DNA of 48,392 nt, from contig JACDGS010000033.1 of assembly GCA_013821455.1 (NCBI GenBank), forward strand, positions 1-48,392, written 5' to 3'. This DNA comes from Chthoniobacterales bacterium (lineage in GTDB: Bacteria > Verrucomicrobiota > Verrucomicrobiia > Chthoniobacterales > UBA10450). The translations under genes were made by a program, and so were the position numbers. Below, piece after piece: positions 16,329 through 24,504 of the stretch (positions are counted from its first letter, which is position 1; each line of letters starts with the position of its first letter). The notes under the pieces were generated by a model. The model was given only the letters and a program-made list of their open reading frames with translations, was not told the DNA's origin and did no database searches.

Positions 16329-18194
16329 TCAAGGCGGCGGCGTGGCCGATGGCGCGACGAGCGGCGCGGCCTGATCGGGCAGCTGCAATTCCGGCGGCGC
16401 GACGAGTGGAACGGCGGATCTTTTCCAGAAGTCGAGGTGAGCGGCATAGGATTTTTGCGTGACTTCCGACCGCGGATCCCACGCCAGCGCCTCGCCGAAC
16501 ATCCAATCCGCTTCCGGGTAACGGCCTAACGAATCATAGACCCGGCCGAGCGCGATGAGAAATGTTTCATCGTTAGGCGCGAGCGCGTGCGCGTGCTGGA
16601 AAGGCGCGAGCGCCGCGTTTTCAAACGAGGCGCGAGCCGCGGCTGATCTCTGGTTTTCCGCCCGCCGTACCCTGCTTTCCCCAAGGTAAAACCACGTTTC
16701 CGGATTGGTCCGATCGAGCGCGAGAGCTTTGTTCGCCCACAACATGGCGGTCACATGCCGTTCATCGCGCAACGCAGTGCGCGACCGTTCCGCGGCATAC
16801 TCCGCCGGCAGGTAGCGGACGCAGGCCGCCGCGAGCAAGAGCGCGAGGATTGGCAGTGCGATGCGGCCAAAGAAAAAGTCAGTTTTTAGCCGTGGCTCCG
16901 TCCGGACGCTGTCAGGAACGGAATAGGCGAGAATCCCGAAAACAAACGCCAGCAAGAGAACGTTGGCCGGGATGTGGAGATTGAAGTCGAAAGCGGAATG
17001 AACGAGAAAAGCCGCGACCGCGCCTAACGAACCAAGGTTGAGCGCGAGGCTATTGCTCGGCAGCAGATGCGAGGCGGCGACGCGTCGCGGGCCGAGCCGC
17101 TGAAATGCGTGCCATCCACGCGACAAGTGAGCGCCGAGGAAGAGCAGACAGGCGAGCCCTCCCACCGCACCGTACTCGCAGAGCAGGTGCAGAAAATCGT
17201 TATGCACTTCCACCGGATCGAGCTGCACACGCTCAGTGCGGAAACGCCGGCCGTAGTACAAATAAGTGCCGCTGCCGGTGCCGACGAACGGCCGCAATTT
17301 CCATTCCGTCAGCGCCGCGCGCCAAAGATCAACCCGCATATTTTCAGTGTCGAAAACCGCCTGCGCCCGAGTGCTGAGAAGGCTGCTATTCTTAAAGCCC
17401 ACGAAGACCGCCGCGCCGAGCAAAAGAACGCAGATCACACCCGCGAAAAAAGTCCGCCAAAAAATCTGCGTTCCGGCCTGGCGCAGCACGAGCAGAGTCA
17501 GGAGCGCGAAAACGACCAACCCGAAACTCGCGCTCAAATAGCCGCCGCGACTTCCCGTTAAGGCGAGCCCGGCCAGACAGATCGCGCCCGCATAGGCGAT
17601 GAGCATTTTCGCCCACACCGGCAATCGACTCCAGCACGCGAGACTCAGACAATAGATCGCCAGCACTTCGAGCAGGCCCGCGAAATGATTCGGGCAAACA
17701 TAAAAGCCACTCGCGCGGCGGCCGTAATCGAAGCGCTGCAGGAACGGGATCAACATAAAGTTGTTGCCGTCGCGAAATTGAATGGCGCCGATCGCGACCT
17801 GCACCAAAGCCACCAGGATCAGGAGTAGCAGCAGGTAAATCCGCTTTTTCGGCGAGGTAAAAACGCAGGCGGTGAAGAGGTAAACCACGAGCCCGCCGAG
17901 GATGGAAAAAATGTCCGTCCGCGCGATCGAAAAGACCGGAGAAAACCACCCGCGCGCGAGCAGGTAGCCGAAAAACATCGCGGTGGTGAGAAGGCAAAAG
18001 CGCGCCGCCGCAGGCTTCGCCCACGACGCGACCAGGCTGAGAAGTCCAACGACAGCCAGGAGCGCATAAACCGGCAGGCTAAAAACCAGGCGCGTTCCGC
18101 CGATGAGAGTTTGCATGCCGGCGAGCGCGAAGCCGAGCAGCACGACGGCTAAGCCTTCGGCGCTTCGCCTAACGAGAGAAGGACTCTTTTCCAC
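16329..18194 (-). CDS. O-antigen ligase/polymerase family protein with C-terminal TPR-like region
   Basis: A 621-residue membrane protein with about eleven hydrophobic segments in the first 440 residues. The Wzy_C/ligase signature region includes RRASGFYVCPNHFAGLLE and the large periplasmic loop GTGSGTYLYYGRRFRTERV followed by EVHNDFLHLLCEYGAVGG. The remaining 150 residues form TPR-like helices (ALDRTNPETWFYLGESRVRR; LALGRVYDSLGRYPEAD). Likely role: polymerising or transferring polysaccharide repeat units at the periplasmic face. The start is GTG at 18194. It is probably the first gene of a minus-strand operon with the barrel, kinase and export protein. No glycosyltransferases are in the locus. 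Confidence 0.88.
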   Translation of the reverse strand: MEKSPSLVRRSAEGLAVVLLGFALAGMQTLIGGTRLVFSLPVYALLAVVGLLSLVASWAKPAAARFCLLTTAMFFGYLLARGWFSPVFSIARTDIFSILGGLVVYLFTACVFTSPKKRIYLLLLLILVALVQVAIGAIQFRDGNNFMLIPFLQRFDYGRRASGFYVCPNHFAGLLEVLAIYCLSLACWSRLPVWAKMLIAYAGAICLAGLALTGSRGGYLSASFGLVVFALLTLLVLRQAGTQIFWRTFFAGVICVLLLGAAVFVGFKNSSLLSTRAQAVFDTENMRVDLWRAALTEWKLRPFVGTGSGTYLYYGRRFRTERVQLDPVEVHNDFLHLLCEYGAVGGLACLLFLGAHLSRGWHAFQRLGPRRVAASHLLPSNSLALNLGSLGAVAAFLVHSAFDFNLHIPANVLLLAFVFGILAYSVPDSVRTEPRLKTDFFFGRIALPILALLLAAACVRYLPAEYAAERSRTALRDERHVTAMLWANKALALDRTNPETWFYLGESRVRRAENQRSAAARASFENAALAPFQHAHALAPNDETFLIALGRVYDSLGRYPEADWMFGEALAWDPRSEVTQKSYAAHLDFWKRSAVPLVAPPELQLPDQAAPLVAPSATPPP

Positions 18195-18280
18195 TGTCCG
18201 GCACGATCAGCCTAGCGAAACTCCGGGGAAAAAATGCCGTGGCAGAGACGGCTGCGACCGGCAGTGAGAGGATCGCGAAC

Positions 18281-19033
18281 CTATCGATTTGTGGTTGGCG
18301 TTGGCTGGCAAGACCCAACAAACGCCCCGGGATGGGAAAGAAGAAACGGACCGAGCTCACTTTCCCGTATCGATCGCTGCGTGCCGTTGTCGCAGACGCT
18401 GAAGACATTCTCCCCCGGTTGGAAACCGCCGCCTCCGCCACCGGTAGAACCCGGCAACGGAAGCTGGTTCGAAGGGGCGCTCCCGAAACCTTCCACGCCA
18501 GCCGGTCCTTCCGCGGGCACATCTTTTCCATCGAGGATTTCCTTGCCGTCCTTCGAATCGGCAATCTCTCTTCCACTGCCGCTGCCACCGGTGGAAGCCT
18601 GGATCGCATCCGCGCAATCCGGGGCCGTAGCCAGGGCAGCATCATCGACTACGGAAGCCTCACTCGGCGCCACTTGGATCGCCGCGCGCACGATGGTGCC
18701 CACAAAACCGCAATCGCCTTTCGGACCACAACGCGTCACGGTCGCGACGATATCTCCCGCGAATGGCCGATGCGCCAGCACCGCCGCTCGCGTGATGGCA
18801 GGCGCGTCGGGTTCGTGGCTCCTCACCGCAGCGCAAACCGCGGCCAGGAATTCGGGTTTGGTTGCATCGTCCATGGTCTTGCCCGGCGGCAGGCCTTCCT
18901 CAATCATTTCCTTCGGCGACATGACGCGGGCGCGCGCTGTGGGCAAAGTGGCAACCCAGAGACTCGCGGCCAGCGCGACCGTCAGCAGCGTCGGGAAAAT
19001 GAGGCGTGTGGGAACCGTGAGGAGTTTTTTCAT
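18281..19033 (-). CDS. Exported protein of unknown function
   Basis: About 250 residues with an N-terminal signal-like hydrophobic segment (LIFPTLLTVALAASLWVA). The middle part contains several cysteines (AAVCAAVRS, TRCGPKGDCGF, APDCADAI), which suggests periplasmic disulfides. The C-terminal half is rich in Gly, Pro and Ser with a six-glycine run and ends in a segment with two more cysteines. I do not recognise a family. ATG 19033 is taken as start because it begins the signal peptide; a GTG four codons upstream is possible. It lies 86 bp upstream of the O-antigen ligase gene on the same strand and may belong to that unit. Confidence 0.6.
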   Translation of the reverse strand: MKKLLTVPTRLIFPTLLTVALAASLWVATLPTARARVMSPKEMIEEGLPPGKTMDDATKPEFLAAVCAAVRSHEPDAPAITRAAVLAHRPFAGDIVATVTRCGPKGDCGFVGTIVRAAIQVAPSEASVVDDAALATAPDCADAIQASTGGSGSGREIADSKDGKEILDGKDVPAEGPAGVEGFGSAPSNQLPLPGSTGGGGGGFQPGENVFSVCDNGTQRSIRESELGPFLLSHPGAFVGSCQPTPTTNR

Positions 19034-19152
19034 TGGAGGTTGCACGAGATTTCTAACTCCGAGACGTGCATACGGTCAATGTTTAATTCGCCCTCTGAGA
19101 AAAATGATTTGTCCGAATTACTTTGGCGCTGCTTTCCAACGGCCCGTCGATA

Positions 19153-19197
19153 GACGTTTGCGGGGTCCTTCGCCGCGCTTCGCCGGCTCAGGATGAC
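19153..19197. repeat. Solitary half of a family A element
   Basis: Only the right half is recognisable: GACGTTTGCGGGGTCCTTCG, then CGCGCTTCGCCGGCTCAGGATGAC. No left arm is visible in the preceding 150 bases. This is the only gap in the exopolysaccharide region carrying the family. Confidence 0.6.
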
Positions 19198-19227
19198 AAC
19201 TCTTTGGTTAGGAGAAGGCTTCCAGTA

Positions 19228-19246
19228 AGTCCTTTACTCGTTAGGC
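19228..19246 (+). repeat. Extended motif copy AGTCCTTTACTCGTTAGGC
   Basis: Intergenic 19-bp copy of the long form of the dispersed motif, identical to the copy at 20428-20446. It lies between the half palindrome and the 3' end of the 401-residue exported protein gene. Confidence 0.8.
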
Positions 19247-19277
19247 AGAGGCATTCCCATATTACGATAAATCCCGT

Positions 19278-20483
19278 TTAATAACTGAAGGATTGAATCG
19301 CCGTCGTTAGGTCAGGACCATTGACGAAGCCGGTTCGCTGGACCGAATTCAGCGTGATATGCACGGGGAAGACATCGAACCCACCCTGGAAGTGAAACCC
19401 ATTGATAGACTCTACGAAGTTACCCGCGATGTCATACACCTGGATACTACTGCTATCGCTCGACGACGTACTAGAGAAGGTCTGCGCGATCAGGAATAGC
19501 TTGTGCACCGGATCAAACTCCACGTCCTGTCCCGCAAAGAGTCCATCATCCGCTCCCTCGATAGGGACGTTGATCCCGGTGTGTGGCACGAGGTCGTAAA
19601 ATTGCACCCCGAAATCGAACGATGTCGTCGTGCATAGGACCGCATCGTCAGAATCCACCGCGATCCCATTGATCACCCCGAGTCCCAGCCCGATGACTTT
19701 GTCGAACTTACCAGTCGTTAGGTTCACAAACCCAAGCCGCGGCGGAAGAATAAAAGGCGATGGCTGGTCGTGACCCAGGATCGCCTGGTCGCGCGCTGGA
19801 TCGAACGCGAGCACCGGGGGCGCTTCGGTGGTGAAGGAAGGATCGCTGATCTCAATGACCGGCCCGAAAGAGTTCCGAGCCACGTCGGAGCGGAAGACCA
19901 GAGGGTTAGTTCCGAGGCTAATAGAGAGGGCGTAAACCGCTACGTCAGGTCTCTCGTCAAGACTCGGTTTTACCTGGAAGATCACGTGTTTGCGATCGAC
20001 CGGCGCCGACCAGACGCCATTGATCGCATTCCCTTCGAGTGGATCGAGTAGGACATAGCTGCGATTGACATGAAAAAGGCCGTTCACCTGTTCGCGTTCC
20101 ACCAGACCGATCGAGCGGCCAGTTATGGCTAAGGCGACAAAGTCATCCTGAGTCTCCGTTTGCCTGACGACTTTAATAATTTGTCCTGTGACAGGATCGA
20201 AAGTCTCCACCGCCGCGAGCACTGTCCCATCCGAATTCCCCACGGCTTCGCAGAGCAAGCCTTCCGTGCCGTCCGGATCAAGCTCGAAACCGAAGATATT
20301 GCCGCCGAACTGTCCGTGCACAATCACATCACCCGCGCCGGCGTTGGGATTGGCCTTACCTGTTTCCGCGCCCGCGCGCGAGAGAGTTAGACCAAGCACG
20401 GAGAGGGACAAAGGCAACCATAGAGCCAGTCCTTTACTCGTTAGGCTAGAAAACGGATGACCGAAGACACTTAGAACTTTCAT
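19278..20483 (-). CDS. Exported protein, probably beta-propeller, unknown function
   Basis: A 401-residue protein with a signal peptide (hydrophobic core LALWLPLSLSVLGLTL, cleavage perhaps after SRAGA). The rest consists of about six repeated beta segments of the type V-x-D-x-x-G-x-V with phrases such as TFDPVTGQIIKV, GFVNLTTGKFDKVIG, GIAVDSDDAVLCTT and VEFDPVHKLFLIAQTFSS, which is typical of periplasmic propellers. No catalytic motif is visible. An extended motif copy falls in the signal peptide, where it is read as SLTSKGL. The product may be a surface or polysaccharide-related protein by position only. Confidence 0.65.
   Translation of the reverse strand: MKVLSVFGHPFSSLTSKGLALWLPLSLSVLGLTLSRAGAETGKANPNAGAGDVIVHGQFGGNIFGFELDPDGTEGLLCEAVGNSDGTVLAAVETFDPVTGQIIKVVRQTETQDDFVALAITGRSIGLVEREQVNGLFHVNRSYVLLDPLEGNAINGVWSAPVDRKHVIFQVKPSLDERPDVAVYALSISLGTNPLVFRSDVARNSFGPVIEISDPSFTTEAPPVLAFDPARDQAILGHDQPSPFILPPRLGFVNLTTGKFDKVIGLGLGVINGIAVDSDDAVLCTTTSFDFGVQFYDLVPHTGINVPIEGADDGLFAGQDVEFDPVHKLFLIAQTFSSTSSSDSSSIQVYDIAGNFVESINGFHFQGGFDVFPVHITLNSVQRTGFVNGPDLTTAIQSFSY
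20428..20446 (+). repeat. Extended motif copy AGTCCTTTACTCGTTAGGC (in signal peptide)
   Basis: Exact 19-bp duplicate of 19228-19246, about 1.2 kb away, inside the coding sequence of the 401-residue exported protein. On the minus strand it is translated SLTSKGL. Confidence 0.8.
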
Positions 20484-20568
20484 CCGCCGATCTTCCGGCG
20501 GCGCGAAAGGAACAATAAAGAATCTTGCCGTAACAGGATTGTTACTCTGGACCGCTAACTTTACAGAG

Positions 20569-20639
20569 AGCGGGCAAAGGGAATCGAACCCTCATAGCCA
20601 GCTTGGAAGGCTGGAGCTTTACCATTAAGCTATGCCCGC
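20569..20639 (-). tRNA. tRNA-Gly (UCC)
   Basis: Cloverleaf of 71 nt without encoded CCA. The acceptor stem is GCGGGCA paired with TGCCCGC plus discriminator T; the D arm is GCTTAATGGTAAAGC; the anticodon arm is CCAGC-CTTCCAA-GCTGG with anticodon TCC; the T loop is TTCGATT. U73 is usual for bacterial tRNA-Gly. It stands alone with no adjacent tRNAs. Confidence 0.96.
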
Positions 20640-20755
20640 GCGCGCCGCCAAAGTGGCGCGGCCGGAAAACATTGCCAAGTTTTTTCGCGAAGTCGCTCCT
20701 CACCGCGACGACGGCCCCTCTTGCCAAAGGCCCGCGTTCCGTCTAGGAACTTCAC

Positions 20756-21442
20756 GTGAATACCGTCCGTCTCTCTCTTCTTGCCCTGCTCTTTTCGACT
20801 ATCACGGCGCGAGCCGATCTTACCATTGTGCAGAAAGTCGAAGGATCGGATGGCACGAACGAAATCACCCTCAAGGTGAAGGGCGACAAAGCGCGCGTGG
20901 AGATCAATCCGCAAATCACCACCATTATGGACGCCAAGACCGGCGAGCTTATTACTCTCATCAACGATCAGAAGAAGGTCATGCGCATTTCCGGCGACAA
21001 AGCCAAAGCCATGGCGGAAATGGCCAAGTCGATGAGCAAGGATTTAATGCCGGAGAATTCCGCGCCGAAAGCCACGGGCAAAAAGGAAAAGATCAATGGC
21101 TATGAGACTGAAGAATATCTCGTCGACTCGCCGAAGGTTAAAACCAGTTATTGGGTGGCGAAGGATTACCCGAACTACCAGTCGATCCTGAAGCAAATGT
21201 CCGTCCTGCAAAACGGCGCCTTCGCTGCCATGCGCAAAGGCATTCCGGACTTCCACGACCTTCCGGGATTGCCGCTCCGGACGCAGATCACGATGCAAGG
21301 GAAAAACCAGATGACGAGCACGCTGGAAACGGTCGGAGTCGGACCTATCGACGATGCGGAGTTTAACGTGCCGGCCGGTTACGAAGAGATGAAGTTGCCC
21401 GATTTTCTCGGCGGGAAAAAAGCTCCCGGCCAACAGCCGTAG
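20756..21442 (+). CDS. Exported DUF4412-type protein
   Basis: A 228-residue protein with a short signal peptide (VRLSLLALLFSTITARA) followed by a periplasmic domain resembling DUF4412: DLTIVQKVEG, KGDKARVEI, then INGYETEEYLVDSPKVKTSYWVAKDYP and a C-terminal PIDDAEFNVPAGY segment. The function of this family is unknown; it looks like a lipoprotein-carrier-type beta fold. The start is GTG at 20756 with AGGA about 8 bases upstream. The TAG stop overlaps the GTG start of maf by one base, so the two are likely cotranscribed. Confidence 0.75.
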   Translation: MNTVRLSLLALLFSTITARADLTIVQKVEGSDGTNEITLKVKGDKARVEINPQITTIMDAKTGELITLINDQKKVMRISGDKAKAMAEMAKSMSKDLMPENSAPKATGKKEKINGYETEEYLVDSPKVKTSYWVAKDYPNYQSILKQMSVLQNGAFAAMRKGIPDFHDLPGLPLRTQITMQGKNQMTSTLETVGVGPIDDAEFNVPAGYEEMKLPDFLGGKKAPGQQP

Positions 21443-22032
21443 TGAGCCAGGGCGCGCCGCGCTTGATCCTTGCTTCCGCTTCGCCGCGGCGCAGGCGATT
21501 GTTAGGCGAGGCCGGGTTTGTCTTTGAGATCGTTGCTCCTGCGATCACGGAAATTTTCCCCGCCACTCTCACGGTGGGCGAGATCACTTGTTGGAACGCG
21601 CTCCGCAAAGGTCTCGCGGTCGCGCGCACGCACTCGCATGCAGTAGTTCTCGCGGCCGATACCCTGGTTGCGGTCGATAGCGAAATTATCGGCAAGCCCG
21701 CCGACCTCGCGGACGCCCGCCGCATCCTTGCGCGTTTGAGCGGTCGGGAACACACCGTTTCGACCGGCGTTTCTCTGGGATGCCTAACGACCGGAAAAAC
21801 CGAAACGTTCACGGTGAGTTCGCAAGTTTTGTTCAAGAAATGGAACGCCTCGCAGATCGAGGATTACCTGCGCAAAGTCGAGCCGCTCGACAAAGCCGGC
21901 GCCTACGCCGCGCAGGGAAAAGGCAGCGCGATCATCGCGCGGATCATTGGCTCGCGCAGCAACGTCATCGGTCTGCCGATGGAAAAAGTTACACCCGCGC
22001 TCGCCCGCTTCGGCGTCACGCCTAACGCCTAA
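21442..22032 (+). CDS. maf: Maf-family nucleotide pyrophosphatase
   Basis: Hydrolyses non-canonical or modified nucleoside triphosphates; Maf homologues also affect septum formation. The 196 residues begin with the family signature LILASASPRRRRLL, contain AADTLVAVD with the catalytic Asp, and end with IIGSRSNVIGLPMEKV. The start is GTG within TAGTG, overlapping the upstream stop. The last residues and the TAA stop are supplied by two tandem copies of the dispersed motif (22020-22033), and the stop codon overlaps that of the convergent DUF2127-type gene. Confidence 0.93.
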   Translation: MSQGAPRLILASASPRRRRLLGEAGFVFEIVAPAITEIFPATLTVGEITCWNALRKGLAVARTHSHAVVLAADTLVAVDSEIIGKPADLADARRILARLSGREHTVSTGVSLGCLTTGKTETFTVSSQVLFKKWNASQIEDYLRKVEPLDKAGAYAAQGKGSAIIARIIGSRSNVIGLPMEKVTPALARFGVTPNA

Positions 22033-22565
22033 CGAACCGTGGCGACTTCGCGTTTTTCTGGCGCCGGACGCTCCCGTTTCTCGCGCCGCAGCACGCGATA
22101 GAGGAACCAGACGATGAAGATATTCGCCGCGAGAATGATTGCGGCGATCGTGCTCGGTTTATACCAGAGATGATGAATCTCGAACGGAATCAGAGCCGCC
22201 GTGGCGAAAACCATCAGCAGCTCGGCCCAGCGCTGTTGGAAATAAACTCCGGTGCCTTCAGTGAAGAGAACTGCCGCGTAAAAAAGTGAAACCAATCCAG
22301 TCACGCGCAGTTGTCCGCCCGCGACGACCACTTGCAATTGATTCAGCAGATACAGGAGCGGGCGGCTGTGCACGAGAGCCAGCTCATCCCCCGCCCAGTC
22401 GCCGATCGCGTCCAGCAAATGCGCCCTGCTGTTCAAAAAAAGAAGAGACACACCCACGCTCAGAAGCAGAAAGCCCTTCATAATCTTGAAAATGGCGATG
22501 ATCCGCAGAAAGCGGATGCGCCGTTTCGGTTGGAGCATTTTCTGGATGGGAGCGGAGTCACTCAC
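22029..22565 (-). CDS. DUF2127-type integral membrane protein
   Basis: A 178-residue protein with a basic N terminus (PKRRIRFLRIIAIFKIMKG) and four hydrophobic helices, including LLLSVGVSLLFL, LRVTGLVSLFYAAVLFTEG and IAAIILAANIFIVWFLYRVL. The RIIAIFKxxKG opening and VYFQQRWAE segment match the DUF2127 family, which has no known function. The gene is convergent with maf; its TAG stop lies in the same GTTAGGC word that carries the maf TAA. Confidence 0.82.
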   Translation of the reverse strand: MSDSAPIQKMLQPKRRIRFLRIIAIFKIMKGFLLLSVGVSLLFLNSRAHLLDAIGDWAGDELALVHSRPLLYLLNQLQVVVAGGQLRVTGLVSLFYAAVLFTEGTGVYFQQRWAELLMVFATAALIPFEIHHLWYKPSTIAAIILAANIFIVWFLYRVLRREKRERPAPEKREVATVR

Positions 22566-22633
22566 GTCCGCAATCTTTCACAGAACGTCCGCAACCTTCA
22601 AGCGCCGGCCACTCGTTAGGCTGAACGCGCGCG

Positions 22634-23239
22634 TTACAACTTCGTGCGCCCCTGGAGCGCCCGGGAGAGCGTTAGCTCATCCGCCGATTCCAGTCCTCCA
22701 CCGGCGGGCAGCCCATGCGCGATCCTCGTTAGGCTGACCGGATAGTCCTTTAACAAATCGACCAGGTAATGCGTCGTCGCTTCGCCTTCCACGTCGGCCG
22801 CGAGCGCGAAAATGATCTCGTTAGGCGAGTCGCGTTCCACCCGCGCCACCAGCTCCGCGATGCGCAAATCTTCCGGCGCCACGCGATCAAGCGGAGAGAT
22901 GCGACCGCCTAACGAGTGATAGCGGCCGCGAAAAGCGCTCGTCTTTTCCAAAGGCAAAATGTCCGTCGCCTGCTCCACGACGCAGAGCAGCCCCGCGACA
23001 CGCGAATCGTCCGCGCAAATTTCGCAAACCTCCGCGGTCGCAAAAAAGCCGCACTGCCGACAGGGATGAATGGCGGCGCGCGTCTGCGAGATCGCGGCCG
23101 CGATCGCCTCCGGTTGCCCCGCGCGCGCCTGCACGATCCAGAGCGCGATGCGTTCTGCGGAGCGCGGCCCGACGCCGGGCATTTGCCGCAACTGCGCGAT
23201 CAGTTCGCGCAGCGCCACGGGATACTCGGTGCGCTTCAA
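22634..23239 (-). CDS. recR: Recombination mediator protein RecR
   Basis: RecFOR-pathway protein that loads RecA onto gapped DNA. The product is 201 residues from a TTG at 23239, which matches the usual RecR length. It shows the N-terminal helix-hairpin-helix (LRQMPGVGPRSAERIAL), the four-cysteine zinc finger (PCRQCGFFATAEVCEIC), the Toprim start (LLCVVEQATDI) and the C-terminal TRIAHGLPAGGGLESADE. TTG is chosen because TTGA overlaps the stop of the upstream cyclase-like gene; a longer frame to 23320 would run back into that gene. It is the third member of a tightly overlapping operon. Confidence 0.94.
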   Translation of the reverse strand: MKRTEYPVALRELIAQLRQMPGVGPRSAERIALWIVQARAGQPEAIAAAISQTRAAIHPCRQCGFFATAEVCEICADDSRVAGLLCVVEQATDILPLEKTSAFRGRYHSLGGRISPLDRVAPEDLRIAELVARVERDSPNEIIFALAADVEGEATTHYLVDLLKDYPVSLTRIAHGLPAGGGLESADELTLSRALQGRTKL

Positions 23240-24504
23240 AACGGGGCCAGCGGCTCCACGGCCGGCGCCGGCTCGCTCGCCATCCGCAGGATCACCGGTT
23301 CGAGACGGCGCAAATACCACTGCAAAGGCTCATCGCGCGTCACGCCGGCGCGACGCGCATGAGTGAATTCGTTAAAGGCTTCCGCCCAACGTCGCTCCCG
23401 GAAATAAACGAGCGCCGTCCAAAAACGGTCACGACAGGCAATCTCTTCCGCGCTCGCTTCGGTGGCGAGAGCGAGTAGCTCGTACACTTCCAAGCGCTCG
23501 TGCGCTTCGCCGCTCGGTAAAAAATCGATCGGCCGGGCCACGATTTCGGCGGTTGCTTCGCTGTAGGCGCGGGGGCCGAGCAAAATTTGCGAGCCGTAAA
23601 CCTTGTTCGCCCGTGCGAGCCGGCGCGCGAGTTCGACCGGCTCCCCACTCATGACCACATCGTGGCGTTTTTCATCGTTCGGCACCGTGGCCACAACCGG
23701 ACCGGAACTCATACCGATGCGTAAATCGATTTTGCCTAACGAGTCCGGTTTCTTGAAGGCGAGGACGGAAATGCGGTCGCGAAAAAGAAGCGCCGCCCGC
23801 GCGGCGCGCGCGGCGTGATTCGTCGTCGCGTGGGGAAAACCGAAAACGATGCAGACTCCCTCTCCATCCGCGGCATGAAGGTAACCGCCTTCCCCAAGAA
23901 AGAGGTCGCTGGCCGCGGCGATGAAGTCGTTCGTGAGACGCGCGCAATCGGCCGGACGTAATTCGTCGATTAACTCAGCCTGATTCGCGATCTCGCAAAA
24001 CAGAAAAGTAGCCACTGGCGTCTGCGGCGTTCTCCAAACGGCGAGATTGCTTTCCGTTAGGCGAGTGAGCGCGCTCCCGGACAGCCGGTCGCGGAAATGG
24101 TGCGTGAGAATGCGGCGCTGCCGACCATCCGCGGTCATCTCGCTCGCGGCCGCAAGCGCCGCGGCGAGCAGCGAAACGAGAATGGCCGGAAACGGCTGGA
24201 AGAAAAGGTGGACGAGCGAAAAGACCAGCGCGGCGCAGATCAATTCCACGACGAGGAGCAAGAGCAAGAGGCCACGCCGGCTCGTCTCGGCGACCTGCAA
24301 GATTGACCACGCGACGGCAAAGCCGAGCGCGACAACGAGCAGGTAATTCCAAAATCCGAAGCCGTCGTTAGGCGTGATTTCGCCGAAGATCAGTTGCGCG
24401 AGGGCGGTTTCCGGCCGCAGCAGGAATCCGCTTTTTTGCAGAACAATAGTGATCGCGGACGAGAGCGTGCCGACCCAAAGCGTGGTCCCGAGGAGCCGCT
24501 TCAT
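23236..24504 (-). CDS. Membrane-anchored class III nucleotide cyclase homologue, possibly degenerate
   Basis: A 422-residue protein. The first 140 residues hold about four membrane helices (LLLLLLVVELICAALVF and others); a cyclase-homology domain follows, and a C-terminal helical tail. Compared with class III cyclases, the first metal-binding Asp of the F-x-D-I motif is Glu (LFCEIANQ), the second (GDGxxxVFG) is also Glu (GEGVCIVFG), and the conserved Asn of VNLAxRL is Glu (VELARRL). K-R in DEKRHDV is kept. These changes suggest altered metal use or loss of catalysis. The gene overlaps its neighbours on both sides by four bases. Confidence 0.85.
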   Translation of the reverse strand: MKRLLGTTLWVGTLSSAITIVLQKSGFLLRPETALAQLIFGEITPNDGFGFWNYLLVVALGFAVAWSILQVAETSRRGLLLLLLVVELICAALVFSLVHLFFQPFPAILVSLLAAALAAASEMTADGRQRRILTHHFRDRLSGSALTRLTESNLAVWRTPQTPVATFLFCEIANQAELIDELRPADCARLTNDFIAAASDLFLGEGGYLHAADGEGVCIVFGFPHATTNHAARAARAALLFRDRISVLAFKKPDSLGKIDLRIGMSSGPVVATVPNDEKRHDVVMSGEPVELARRLARANKVYGSQILLGPRAYSEATAEIVARPIDFLPSGEAHERLEVYELLALATEASAEEIACRDRFWTALVYFRERRWAEAFNEFTHARRAGVTRDEPLQWYLRRLEPVILRMASEPAPAVEPLAPF

